Shown here piece by piece: positions 45,557 through 56,011 of a stretch of DNA of 64,000 bases. The notes under the pieces were generated by a model. The model saw nothing but the letters and a program-made list of their open reading frames with translations, made no database searches and was not told where the DNA came from. The first letter of the stretch is position 1. Each line of letters starts with the position of its first letter. This DNA comes from Oscheius sp. JU75 (taxonomy: Eukaryota > Nematoda > Chromadorea > Rhabditida > Rhabditidae), in NCBI GenBank assembly GCA_037178855.1, contig JASJZC010000006.1:7606501-7670500 (forward strand). The letters run 5' to 3'. The position numbers and the translations under genes are program-made.

Positions 45557-48500
45557 TCAGTTTCTCCATCCGTAGCTGGGAGCCTGTCGTTGGCGGAGCG
45601 ATTCTTCCATAGCTTGACGCATCTGTTCGTCTTCCGAGAGTCCGGCGGTGTAGTCCCTGAATTCAGTTGTTGCATCATCAAATAGAATCCGATGGAAAGC
45701 AGTCGGGGTCTCGCAACGAACGATAGCCAAAAAAAGACGATAACCTACCGATATCTGTCATTTCTCCTCTCTGAAGATCCTCTTCCTGTAGCAGCTCCTT
45801 GACCACTGAATGCTCCGGCGTAGGCGGACCTGTAGTCGTCCTCTTCCATTGGCGGTGCCGACGGTTCATGACTGTTCTGACTTCTCAGGCCTAAAATAAC
45901 GATATGTACAGTAAAAAATTAAGATACCAGCTAGAGATACAGCAGAGGTAATGATACTGGTAAGCCATTTCAGCGGGCCGGCAGTGTAGAGAAGACCGAC
46001 GAGGATACCAGCCATGTGTCCGATGAAGGAGGCATTCGGGGTGATCAACTACAAAGTTTGATTGTTGAAAATAGAGGGTTTACCTGAATGATAAGTAGCT
46101 CGATCCAGCAGGCGTATTTGGCTGGAATTGGGAAGAATCCTAGCAAGCGCTGGTTCTCGTCTGGACAGTAATGGTTCATCAGAACTTTGAGCGCAAAGAG
46201 GACACCTGGAAATAGAAGTTCGTTTTTAATCTGACTCAATTTTGGGAAAAAAAAATGGGAAAACAACTTGATTGGACAAGTTTATTACGGAAGGTATCAC
46301 AGTAATATAACAGAAAGAGAGAGAGAGGGTACGGGTGAGATCTCCGAAACCGAGATGTCACAATACTAAAGAAGACGAGGGAGAGTAATACTTTTGTGAA
46401 AGGCTAGGGAAACCCGTGATTTGGACAGACTAATAGATTCAGAAAGACAACAAAAATATTGCACTTTCGACGGCGTACTGTAGATGCGTAAAGCTCTCAT
46501 GGAGAGGGAGGAGGTCGGCAGGGTTCAATGATTGCTGGAAGTCGACTACGGGATCCAGAAGGATAGGGAGGAAGGGGACTTGAGAGGACGGATGTCGGGA
46601 AGGACCAAAAAGAAGATGCTTGTGGAGCGGAGAGTTGAAGGCAGAATTGTCCAGAAAAGCTTTCTCAAGTTGCTGGAGTCTCGAGTTGATTTGATAGAGT
46701 CTCGTGATTGAGACTAATGCCTCACCGGAGGCGATTTCCTGAATTACACCATGCCCATACAGAAAATGGCTTGAATGAGGTCAATACCGTAACACATCAA
46801 CCTAATTGCTTCCTATTGATAATTCAGCCAAGGAGTTTTGAGCTGAAGAAGGTTCTCGTCACGTAGCTAGTTGGATTACGGTATCGACTTCTTTTCCATT
46901 ACCAAGAACCCATCTAGTTCGTGACGAGACCCATACGCTTCATTCTAACTTGCATTGAATACACATTGTCCGTGGAGCCACTTTTGGATTGAAGAAGAAT
47001 CCTGTCACGTGACTTTGGATTACGCTATTGGTCCTTTCTCTAAACAAGACTTACCTGTGCCTCCAGATGCAAATCTCTAGCCACAAAGTTCAGTCGCCTA
47101 ACAGCTTCTTTCAATCGGTCCATCTTGTCATGATAGGGAAAGTTGCGAGACACATTGCTGTGCATGTACTGTGTCTCGACTCTCTGTATCATTGTAGTCA
47201 GCATCTGGATCGTGTGCAGTGAGTTCATAGGTAGAACCTGCTACTATGTTTCCAGCTATCTTATACTCTTACCAGTTCATTAGCCAGTCGGTGTGCCGCC
47301 TCCATCCAGAGCTGACCTACCGCTTTCATACTGGTAAAGTATGGATCGAGGAGATTTTCAACCGTCCAGAATGTCTCATACATGGTGTGGTAGAGAGCAT
47401 AGGACTGTCCCACGTTTGATTCCAGCTTGAAATCAGCCGATGGAATCCCCGCAAAACTGATGAAACGCTAAATAAGCACTGGTAAAAACTGGAAGGGATC
47501 ATCTTACATAGTAGTCTGATCCTCCGATCGGAAACCCAATCTCTGGAATCGTCCGATCTCCCAAGATGGGGCCCCGTCCTCGAAAGTGCTTCCAAGAGTC
47601 AAGAAGCGTGAATCTCCCTGCCTCTTGCTCGGCTTCGTTCGGGTGAGAAACTCTAGGAAAAGGGTGTTACTTGGATGTCAAAAATACTTTTCAGCTGCTT
47701 CAGCTATGAGTCTGTAGAGCGAGGGAGCTGCCTTGACATCCAGGGTGACATTGCCAGCAATATGGTCCACATTGAGATAGGCCACGGCTCGATTCCCTAC
47801 GACAAACTGCATCTCTTCAAGCCATTCCGTGGATCCAATAAGACCGTACTCTTCCGCGTCCCAATGGCAGAAGACCAGCGATCTCCGGAGTGAAGCAACC
47901 TTGAAGGTCTTGGCAGTAACCCGCGCCATTTCCAGTTGGGTGGCGGTGCCGGTCAGCGGGTCAATGGCTCCCTGTTATCCGTTTTGAATAGCCTGCATAG
48001 TCTACTCACCGTTCCCCAGGCATCCACATGATTTCCCACGAGAACCCATTGATCAGGCTCCTCGGTTCCGGGAAGAGTTGCTATCACATTCGTGATAGTC
48101 CGGAGGACATTTCTGGATCGGACATGGAGACGGAAGTGTCGACTGCCGGTTAGTTTATACGGACTAGATAGACCACCTTTCCATTGTACGTTCTACGAGA
48201 TGGTTAATCTTAGCTATACTCAGTACTAACTGTTATGACCTCCCCGTCCATGTTGGCAAATAAGTAGGTGGCGTCGTGGTATCCAATCGGCATTACTGGT
48301 ATCTTCGGGAGATGTCCTAATGAGCAAGTTAGTCGGCACACAGATCGCTTCAAACCTTTCTCCCTAGCTGACTCTACAGTTTCCGACCGATGAACATAGG
48401 TCAACGACGGTAATCCTGGTGTGAGAGGATCTCCATGGGTATTGAGAGTCGAGCCACGTTGAGCGTCCTGCCCCGGGAGAAAGATGTCTTCGGGGAAGGT

Positions 48501-51500
48501 CTTGACCCACATTTTAGCTGCTTCTGTGCTCGACTCACCCTATTCTTGTCGATACCGGTGTAATGGAGAGGGTCACTGAACAGAACGACTCCTACAGCTC
48601 CTCTCTTCTGAGCCTCTCTAATCTTGTCCGCCCTCGGTATTCCAGCGTATCGAATCAGTGCAATAGCACCTTCAAGTGTGACTTCCCACTGATAGATCAA
48701 TTTAAGATGACCTCCTGGTTTAAATACCTGTTCCAACCGGTCAAAGTCCTCCTTCATCCCGTAGTTACAGTACACAATTGGCCCTTCTACCGTTCCATTC
48801 ATGGAATAAGCATTCCACCAGGTACTCGAGCGGAAGTCAGCTTGCTAAATCCAATGTCTCTAGTTCAGAGAGTCTACTAACCTCGCGCTGTGCCTCTGGA
48901 GGACCTCGTGCTCTTCCCCTGCCCTCACTGACTATCCACCATCTATCCTCCTCATCCCTGACTTCAATCGTGTTCGGGGATTGAAAGTCCGGATAGTTCA
49001 GGAGGACCGTATAGTTGTGAACCCGAACATCGAAGCCGTAGCGACGGTACTGAAGTCAAGAAGTGTTCTTGATTAGGGGAAGTGTTCTTGATACCTCTTC
49101 AGCTAACTTCAGCATCAGTCCCGTGTTTTCGGGAGTCCCGGCCAGATGTGAACTTTTCGACAGCCAGCGGAGGTTTTTACGAATTCGGGCCGTGTCGAAG
49201 GTGGACATGAGAAGCTGAGAAAGTCCATCCAACTGGAAGACTCTTTGTTCTTTAGGAATCCCCGAGTAACCGACCTTTTCGCGATCTTCCTGCAGAAGAG
49301 TCGCATAGGGGTTCGGGTCTTTTGAACTGCAGGCCACATACTCTTCCCTGAGTCGGGCGAAGGAGAACAGTAGACAGAGTACGAAGGCCGCTACCATTAC
49401 CAAAAGGGCAATCATGACGACCAGGGGAACCCATTCTGCTCGTGGTTTTCTAAATACTACTGTTGGGAGTTGATGTAACTGGGGCCAAACTTTGTCGATC
49501 GAATGAGAGTGGATCGGTAGAGCCGCTCGGGACTCTGACTACCAGTAGAGGCTACATCCAGCAATCGTTGCCTAGAGGAGAGATCCGAGAACTGACTGAT
49601 GGATGATTCACTCATCGTCGGGGCTCATTCATCCTCCTAGGAGTTTTTGATGGGCGAGAGAAATAGAGAACAGAGGAATAGGCAGGAAGTGAGTTTACCT
49701 AAGTGGCAGGATCCAATACGAGAGTCTTTAAACCAAAACTTGGCTGAGAATTTAATCTACATGTGCCAAATGTTTACGGATTGCCTCATGATCGGGATCT
49801 GCCAAGTAAGAAAATTCTCACTCCTAGCATCAACACATGCTGAGCAGAAGATACAAAGCTTTTAAATGGTACGATTCTGCAGACTATGATCTGTACAGTA
49901 GAAGGAGAGCAGTTTTGTTGTGAGTCCATGGGAATCGTTTAGCTCTGGATACTCCGTCAAGTTTTGGTCAAAGGACTTCTGTTTTGGTTTAAAATTGGGT
50001 CCCACCACGCAAAGAAGGAAGTTTTTAGGTTTTGAGGCAATACCTTTTAAAGCTGAGGAACGTCATTACAGAGGAAACTGGCGCTATACCCGACCCCGTT
50101 TCAGGGACGAGAGTGTTTATGAAAAACACTAATAAGATTTGCCTGGCCATTTCCGTCGGAGTAGCAGGCGTTCGAACGACAAATTCCCGAGGAAATACAG
50201 CCTCGATAAAAATGAAGCATATAAGGAGGCGGCGTGATTTGAAGCGCAACGAAACTCTTCTGCCCGAGCTGAATATGAACCATCTGGGAAGGCAAACAGA
50301 CGATCTCTAGAGGGGGGTATCAAGACGGAAAAGACGTGTCCCCTCGTAATCCCTAGGAGAGACAAAAAAATGGGACGAGACGTTTTGCAGGGAAAACATT
50401 GTTTGCTCTGTTCCTGATAGCCGGGTGGCCGAAACAAATGTTGTGTCCGAGAGAGGGAGAGCAATTGACCTTTGAAAAAAGGAATGACCAGCGTTTGGGT
50501 CAAATTCCACTAAAAGTTGGAGAATGAATTTTTCAGCCCCTTGTTCCATGCTTCATAGCTTTCGTACATGTCGAGTCGAAAGTTCTGCTGAACGAACTGG
50601 TCAGAGTTCAAACCAAGAGTCATGCAGAAGATACACAAGCAGTTTCCCCAAAAAGACACATTTGCATATGGACGCGCGAGAGAGGAACAGCTCGAGAGCA
50701 GTTGTGCATTACTTAGTATGGACACATACTCATCCATTTTGAGGGTGAGTGAGTAGTAATCCCCGTCTAAGTGCTCTGTGCCATTTCTGGAAGAGCCTAA
50801 TTATGGAACTCTACCAAAGCTGTCAAGAGCCAGAATCTCTTGGCACGAGAGCGGGTCCAGTCTAAATTTATTAACATCTCCCGGCTAAGGAAATGAAAGA
50901 GTGAGGGTTAGACTGGTCTGGTTAAAAAGCTAGGCCTACCAAATGCAAAATGGTTGACGTGACCGAAAATTTTTGGGAAAATACTGTCTAAGGGTATTTT
51001 CGAAGATTTGATTGTCTAACTGGGCAAATTCTCTTGCTCTAAAGCGCAATGGTCTCGTCATTGCGTACGCACAGCGGCCGCTGTGCAAAGGTGGCACAAC
51101 AGCCCACAATGAATAGTTCAGCGGTTAACTAATTGGATGAGAAATCTAAATAATCCAGTTTCAAACCCCGCTGATGTTTTTAAGTTTCTGAGAGGGAGGC
51201 GAAGCCATCAAAAACGGCTGGGAGAATCTTTTGCATTGTCCTAATCCTTACGGAGCTGCTCTTGTGAAAAAGAAGTCTCTCTTGACTAGCTGTGGGTTGT
51301 CTGAATTCATGAAAGAAAAGTGAAAGAGTATAGGAACACCAACGTTACGGCCAACTGCGCCTAGCCAAACAGAGGAAAAACGAAACTGTTGGCAACTTGG
51401 AGAGGCAAAGGAGGAGGAGGGAGAATCATAAAGGAGTGAAAACCCCTAAACTGGCACAATAGGACGAGGAGCCAGGTGTGCACGGGTGAGCGCATGAAAG

Positions 51501-54500
51501 GGCTTGCCGCTCTCTCTACGCTTATACTGCCGAATGAGCTCGAGCGCTCCGAGCGAGTATTAGTCAAAGGTCATAAGCGCCTATTGACTACTACTACTAC
51601 TATCCTTTCTCCGATGATCTAATAGTAAGCGAAAAGAGACGCCTGTACATATCAAGCGCGGGGCGCTGCTGATCGGAGTGACACTTCTGGCGTGACATGC
51701 AAAGAACGAGGCGCTTTCTCTTCCGCTAATAAACGTCTCAAAGAGGGCAGGAGCCATCTCGTACAGTTTAGAACTGTGGGAATATAACGGATTGAGACAG
51801 ATTGGAGAGAGAGGGCAGTTAACGGGTCGTAAAAGACTAGTTCCCTCTCTCTGAGGAGATATCCCTCTCTTTCGGACTACAGTCAGCTTTAATTACAGTT
51901 GCAGGGCAAAAAGCAGAGGGGTGTCAGGGTCAGCAGACCAATCGTCAGCTCGCAAATTACATACAGACAAAAAGTTTTGACGAGGGCCCTTTCCTGCGAA
52001 CGGATAGGGCAGAGAAAGATGCGGACAAGGCGATAGAGGCTCTCGTTTACACAAGATTATGATCAGGAGAGGATAATGCATAATAAACGTTCAAATCTAC
52101 CTGGGCCAAACTACCGAATAGTCGTTAATACTATCTTTGCCGTAGGTAAGATAGTCAAACAGAAAACAGCTGGGTGAGAATAAAGAGTGCCTCACGGAAT
52201 TAGAAAGGAGGAGCGGTCAACTGTCGAGGTAACTGAGACAAAAAGACACAGTAAGCCATAAGTATACTATATACCAAAATAGGGTCAGCCATGAAATTTA
52301 CTGACATGTCCGATTTAGAGTTTAAGCACCTACCAGCTCAGATTACAGGTATGGCAGGGATAGGCCAAGAAGAATTGTGGGACAGGTCGAGAAGACAAGT
52401 TTACTGGGACAGGTTGTTGACAGGACAGATGAGAAGGATATGATAAGAGACAGAAGCAGGGAGAATTCGACAAAGGCATGTTTACATGAGCAGAAATAGG
52501 AGTTAACAGGGCTCGCAGTTAAGCGGCAGAAAAGCACGTTCTCACAATCAGAGTGAGTGTTAGTACGAGACAGGTAGACAGAGACATAATGACAGTAAGA
52601 CTATAAGACAGGAGACTTCTGTCTCAGAGCTTTTCTTTACACTCTGCTTTTACAGGCTGCTGGTATCTAAAGAAGGCAGTACACAGAAAAGTCCGGCCAA
52701 TTGAGTTCTGACCTTGAGACAAAAGACATGAGAACAGCTGTCTGACACTAATTCGATGACAGTTGGGTCCCTCTCGGATCCCATGAAAGGCAAACTTCTC
52801 ATCGAGAGCCGTGAGACTGACAGCCGCTCTGCACATGCTAATGTAGGCTAAACACAGCCGGCTTTCGATTATTAGGGTTCGGCCAGCCGATATTACCGAA
52901 TGGAAGGAGGCAAAAATGCTGACAGTTGCAACATATGGTGAGGCCTCCCCTTAATTACAACCAACAATGAGGGGGGCTAAAGCAACACCTGACGCATGGG
53001 AGGTGTGAGACAAGAAAAATACTGGGAGACGGAACTACTGTCAATGCAACAGACAGCTCGCACAAGTTTGGAAAATCTGGGAAAAGATTTTGCACATGAC
53101 CGAGGTAGCCAAACATTTTTGCAAAATGGGGATTTTAGTTCTCGAAAGGAGAAGTCTCCCGAAATGGCGGAGAATAACTTTGTCCATAGAAAGATTGAAT
53201 GTTTCGGACAGAAGTTGATCGCCTAGCTGGGTAGAATAGCACCTCAAGCCTATACGAAGAGAATCCCGCTTTGCCCATTCCTGATTTGGATTGACTGTTT
53301 TACCTGGCTAAATGGATACATTACGGTGCTCTAAGCCTTACTGAGGTGATTTCAGCCGAGCCACCAAACTTCGAGAATGTGTGTGCTTATTTAAACAGAT
53401 TGGTCAAAGGTGTTCTCTATCAATTGACACTTCGTCTATCCTGGGAATCCGGGGACTGGATGTGAGAAAAAGAAGTGGAATTATGAGAGGAGATCCTAAA
53501 CAAAGCATACGATTATGATAATGAGACGGAGGAGAGAAATCTCAGAGGGGCAATTATTCCAGCACGAAGATGGAAGCTTGTCCAAATAAACCAACTCAAG
53601 ACACTTGTCGCCGAAAAGTGACTGATGCAAATGAGAAGAGGCAGTAGTTACATCGGCGAGATTACACAAGTTTACGCACACACATATCCGCAGCTGGATG
53701 ATGAGCTGACAAATACATGAGTGAGGCTCATTGAATGAGGACAACTGCCACTCCCTACCACAGCATCGTTTGGGGTTGTGATAATGAGCTTCACAGTCCA
53801 GTTGCAGAGTGATTTGCGGGCCCCGAATGATCTGACAAAATGAGTTGTGTATTCTCGGTTGGGGTAGGAGGAGAGGAGATTGCAACTTTACAGACCAGAT
53901 GGCGGAGAAGAAATGGACAAAGCAAATGTCAAAAGTACATGTGAGAGAAATTCAAAGTTGAGAGAGAAGGAGAGAGAAGATTCTAACGGAATAGGGTAAT
54001 CATCTCATTCGGACTATGGTCAGTCGAGGACATCAATTAGATGGCTGCCAGAAGTTACAGGAACAATCGGAGCAGACAGCACATTTTAGAAGCTTTGTAG
54101 ATTATTGCTTGTTTGCGTTTCTTCTACCGGGTTAAATTAGTTCTAACAAATCAACTCTGCTGTCCAGTCTCCTCACAGGTGACTAGAGGAACAGGAGGGA
54201 GTTATTAAGCGAATTGGCCGGGCTGTGTGGATGCCTACTACCGGGCTCGGATTTCAATTACATTGCTACGCTTGTATGTTTGCCACCCCAGGGGCCCGAC
54301 TCCAAAGAGCAGATTGTACACACCTGACGCTTATTGGATCCCAAAAATATTTCAGAAAGAAGGTAAGGAAATATGTACCGGAAAGAGACAAGAGCTATCC
54401 AAATAAAATCCGCAGATCCAGGCTCGCTGTGTGTTAACAGGCCGCTGACAATGGCTCTTGAGACATAATGCCAGCGGCGAGAACAAGCAAAACAAACTGG

Positions 54501-55514
54501 CGACGGCATCGGATCAAAAAGGGCCACAACACAAATAATGACAAGAAAATGGAGCAAAGTGCTCCGGAACAAATAGTCCATTTGAAATAGAGAAAGCGTC
54601 CTACCTGAGAATCCGACAGCGCACTGATACATGTAGTCCTCCGCGTGAAGAACCTCGTCGATAGTGTAACTGAGAGCGACTGTCATCAGCGTGGAAGCGA
54701 TCGTGAAGACGGAAAGAATGACGGCGAATCGGGGGGAGCCTAGGCGCGATTCCAGCTTCCGGCCCTGAAAAAAGGATGAGTGCTGAACTGGACAAGGAAG
54801 GCATTGTGCATAGCAAACAGAGACGATTAGCAATGGGATCGGACTGAAACATATCGTTTTTGACAATTTTCACAATAGGATTTGCGCACAGTAGCTATTT
54901 CGGCCTGTGTTTCGGACCAAGCCCGAATACGTCGATGTTGATAGCCTTGCTTCGTTTTTCACCGAAAATAATGCTATAAACCGGCAACAAAACCGAAAGA
55001 AGCAGATTAGTTCAAATTTTTAACATTTTCCCGTCACATTCATGATTTCAATGATAGAAACTTTCAGTAGGGCACAGAAGTTGAAAAAAGCGCGTTCCAA
55101 TGGGGTTTTCACTTTTTGCGTAAACCTTTAGCTCCGTGAAATGCACGTCATTTTAAAATATGCTTAAAAACAGAGACAAAAAGCCCACCTTATAGAGAAG
55201 AGACGCCATATTGTAATAGAGATGCATATCATCCGCGTGCATTATCACCGGAGCCAACAGACGATACCATTCACCTTTGGCTAGGATTCGGGCTGGATTC
55301 AGACACATGTTCTCTAAAATGTTTTTTCCTTTCAATTCTCTAAAATCTCACTAGTTTGATTGCCAGAAAGACTAGGCACGAATCCAAGATAGACGCCAAT
55401 CTGAACGAGGATGGAGAGCAAGGTGACGGGAGGAATCGGCCCGCTGCGGATCATCTCACCGGCCAGGAGCATCACTCCCAAATGCTGCCGATTCCTTTGA
55501 CGATTTTGGAACAT
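45557..55514 (-). CDS. RHBDD1: RHBDD1/RHBDL4-type rhomboid intramembrane protease
   Basis: Seven exons (55514-55352, 55313-55189, 54764-54605, 46205-46084, 46048-45928, 45890-45749, 45656-45557) encode 310 aa; human RHBDD1 has 315. The catalytic dyad is Ser149 in GFSG, split exactly across the long intron with matching phase, and His201 in GHMAGILVG. Family blocks include RSGPIPPVTL, HADDMHLYYNMASLLYK, LKVLMNHYCP and YTAGPLK. The C-terminus has a ubiquitin-interacting motif (YTAGLSEDEQMRQAMEESL, about 279-297) but ends soon after, without the Arg-rich p97-binding helix known from human RHBDD1. The enzyme cleaves ubiquitinated ER membrane proteins for ERAD. The start Met directly abuts a TTTTAG acceptor. 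Intron 3 is 8.4 kb and contains a whole other gene on the same strand. Confidence 0.93.
46281..46286 (-). terminator. Poly(A) signal of the nested carboxypeptidase gene
   Basis: AATAAA on the minus strand, 153 nt past the carboxypeptidase stop and only 76 nt before rhomboid exon 4 (46205). It shows that the nested gene has its own 3' end inside the host intron. Confidence 0.6.
46439..49615 (-). CDS. FOLH1: Glutamate carboxypeptidase II/PSMA-like M28 metallopeptidase
   Basis: Thirteen exons (49615-49491, 49449-49095, 49049-48882, 48844-48728, 48688-48556, 48517-48356, 48316-48231, 48192-48010, 47971-47688, 47652-47508, 47467-47273, 47237-47055, 46738-46439) give 811 aa. It is a type II membrane protein: a cytosolic tail of about 50 aa, then a transmembrane helix (about 50-70). 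A protease-associated segment follows (AKMWVKTFPEDIFLPG, DPLTPG). The M28 zinc site is complete: His437, Asp447, Glu484, Asp512, His613, and base Glu483 in WDAEEYG. Spacings match human PSMA. The C-terminal dimerisation domain ends exon 13. It removes C-terminal glutamate from peptides or folates at the cell surface (C. elegans relatives are gcp-2 genes). The whole gene lies in intron 3 of the rhomboid gene. The 38-nt intron at 48518-48555 is the least certain junction. Confidence 0.93.
46845..47040. repeat. Local duplicated/fold-back sequence in carboxypeptidase intron 12
   Basis: A GAAGAAG...TCACGTAGCTAGTTGGATTACGGTAT block near 46848-46885 recurs as GAAGAAG...TCACGTGACTTTGGATTACGCTAT near 46992-47032. 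GGTTCTCGTCACG (46851) is also nearly complemented by CGTGACGAGACC (46920), so it could fold back. Confidence 0.5.
51109..51175 (+). repeat. tRNA-like element in rhomboid intron 3
   Basis: TAGTTCAGCGGTTAACT (A-box-like) is followed about 40 nt later by CAGTTTCAAACCCCGCTG (B-box-like). No convincing acceptor stem. Confidence 0.4.
52180..52620 (+). repeat. GACAG-rich degenerate spacer in rhomboid intron 3
   Basis: Many GACAG, AGACA and GGACAG words at irregular spacing. Read in the sense of the minus-strand host gene this is CTGTC-rich, like the kinase intron at 12300-12720. Confidence 0.4.
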
Positions 55515-56011
55515 CTAAAATCTATACTTTTAGGCCGATTTTATAGCAGAAGGGAGAAGGTTACGAGAAAAGGCGGCGGCAGTGGAAGCGCCACCGCAAG
55601 CCTGACGTGTTATACAGATTTCGCAATAGTCGGTTCAAAAATAGACAAAACCAGCAGTCTACGAGGCAGAAACACAAATGCATCAGTTGTGTTCGGATCC
55701 AGGTTGCTGAGACTTATACAAAACGCACTATCCGCTTAGATTTGAGATTTTACAGAAGGCTAGCGGGGCACCAACTCATTCCACGCAAAACTTCCATAAG
55801 CAGCAAAGCAGATACATTCCGCGGAGTTCAAAAAATGCTTTTTTTCCCGAAAAATACTTAGGCAGTTAAGGAAAAGGCCATTATGACACCAAGTTTCGGA
55901 ACATTGTTAAACCGTTTATTACGAGCCATACCCACAAGAAAATTGCACTAAAAATCACAGAAAAAACCAATTATGAGGTGTGTGTACAAGTGAATAAGTT
56001 AAAGTGATAGT
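55515..56011. other. Gap between COG6 and rhomboid genes (same strand)
   Basis: It holds the COG6 3' UTR (minus-strand AATAAA at 55920-55915) and the rhomboid 5' flank. About 400 nt separate the COG6 signal from the rhomboid start. No other gene seen. Confidence 0.6.
55915..55920 (-). terminator. Poly(A) signal of the COG6 gene
   Basis: TTTATT on the plus strand is AATAAA on the minus strand, 92 nt past the COG6 stop codon at 56012. Confidence 0.65.

Larger units (their letters stand above)
49616..54604. other. 5-kb remainder of rhomboid intron 3, upstream of the nested gene
   Basis: No additional exon that keeps phase was found. It contains a tRNA-like element (51109-51175), GACAG-rich spacer (about 52180-52620) and ordinary low-complexity sequence. 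The promoter of the nested carboxypeptidase must lie here or be shared with the host gene. Confidence 0.55.
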
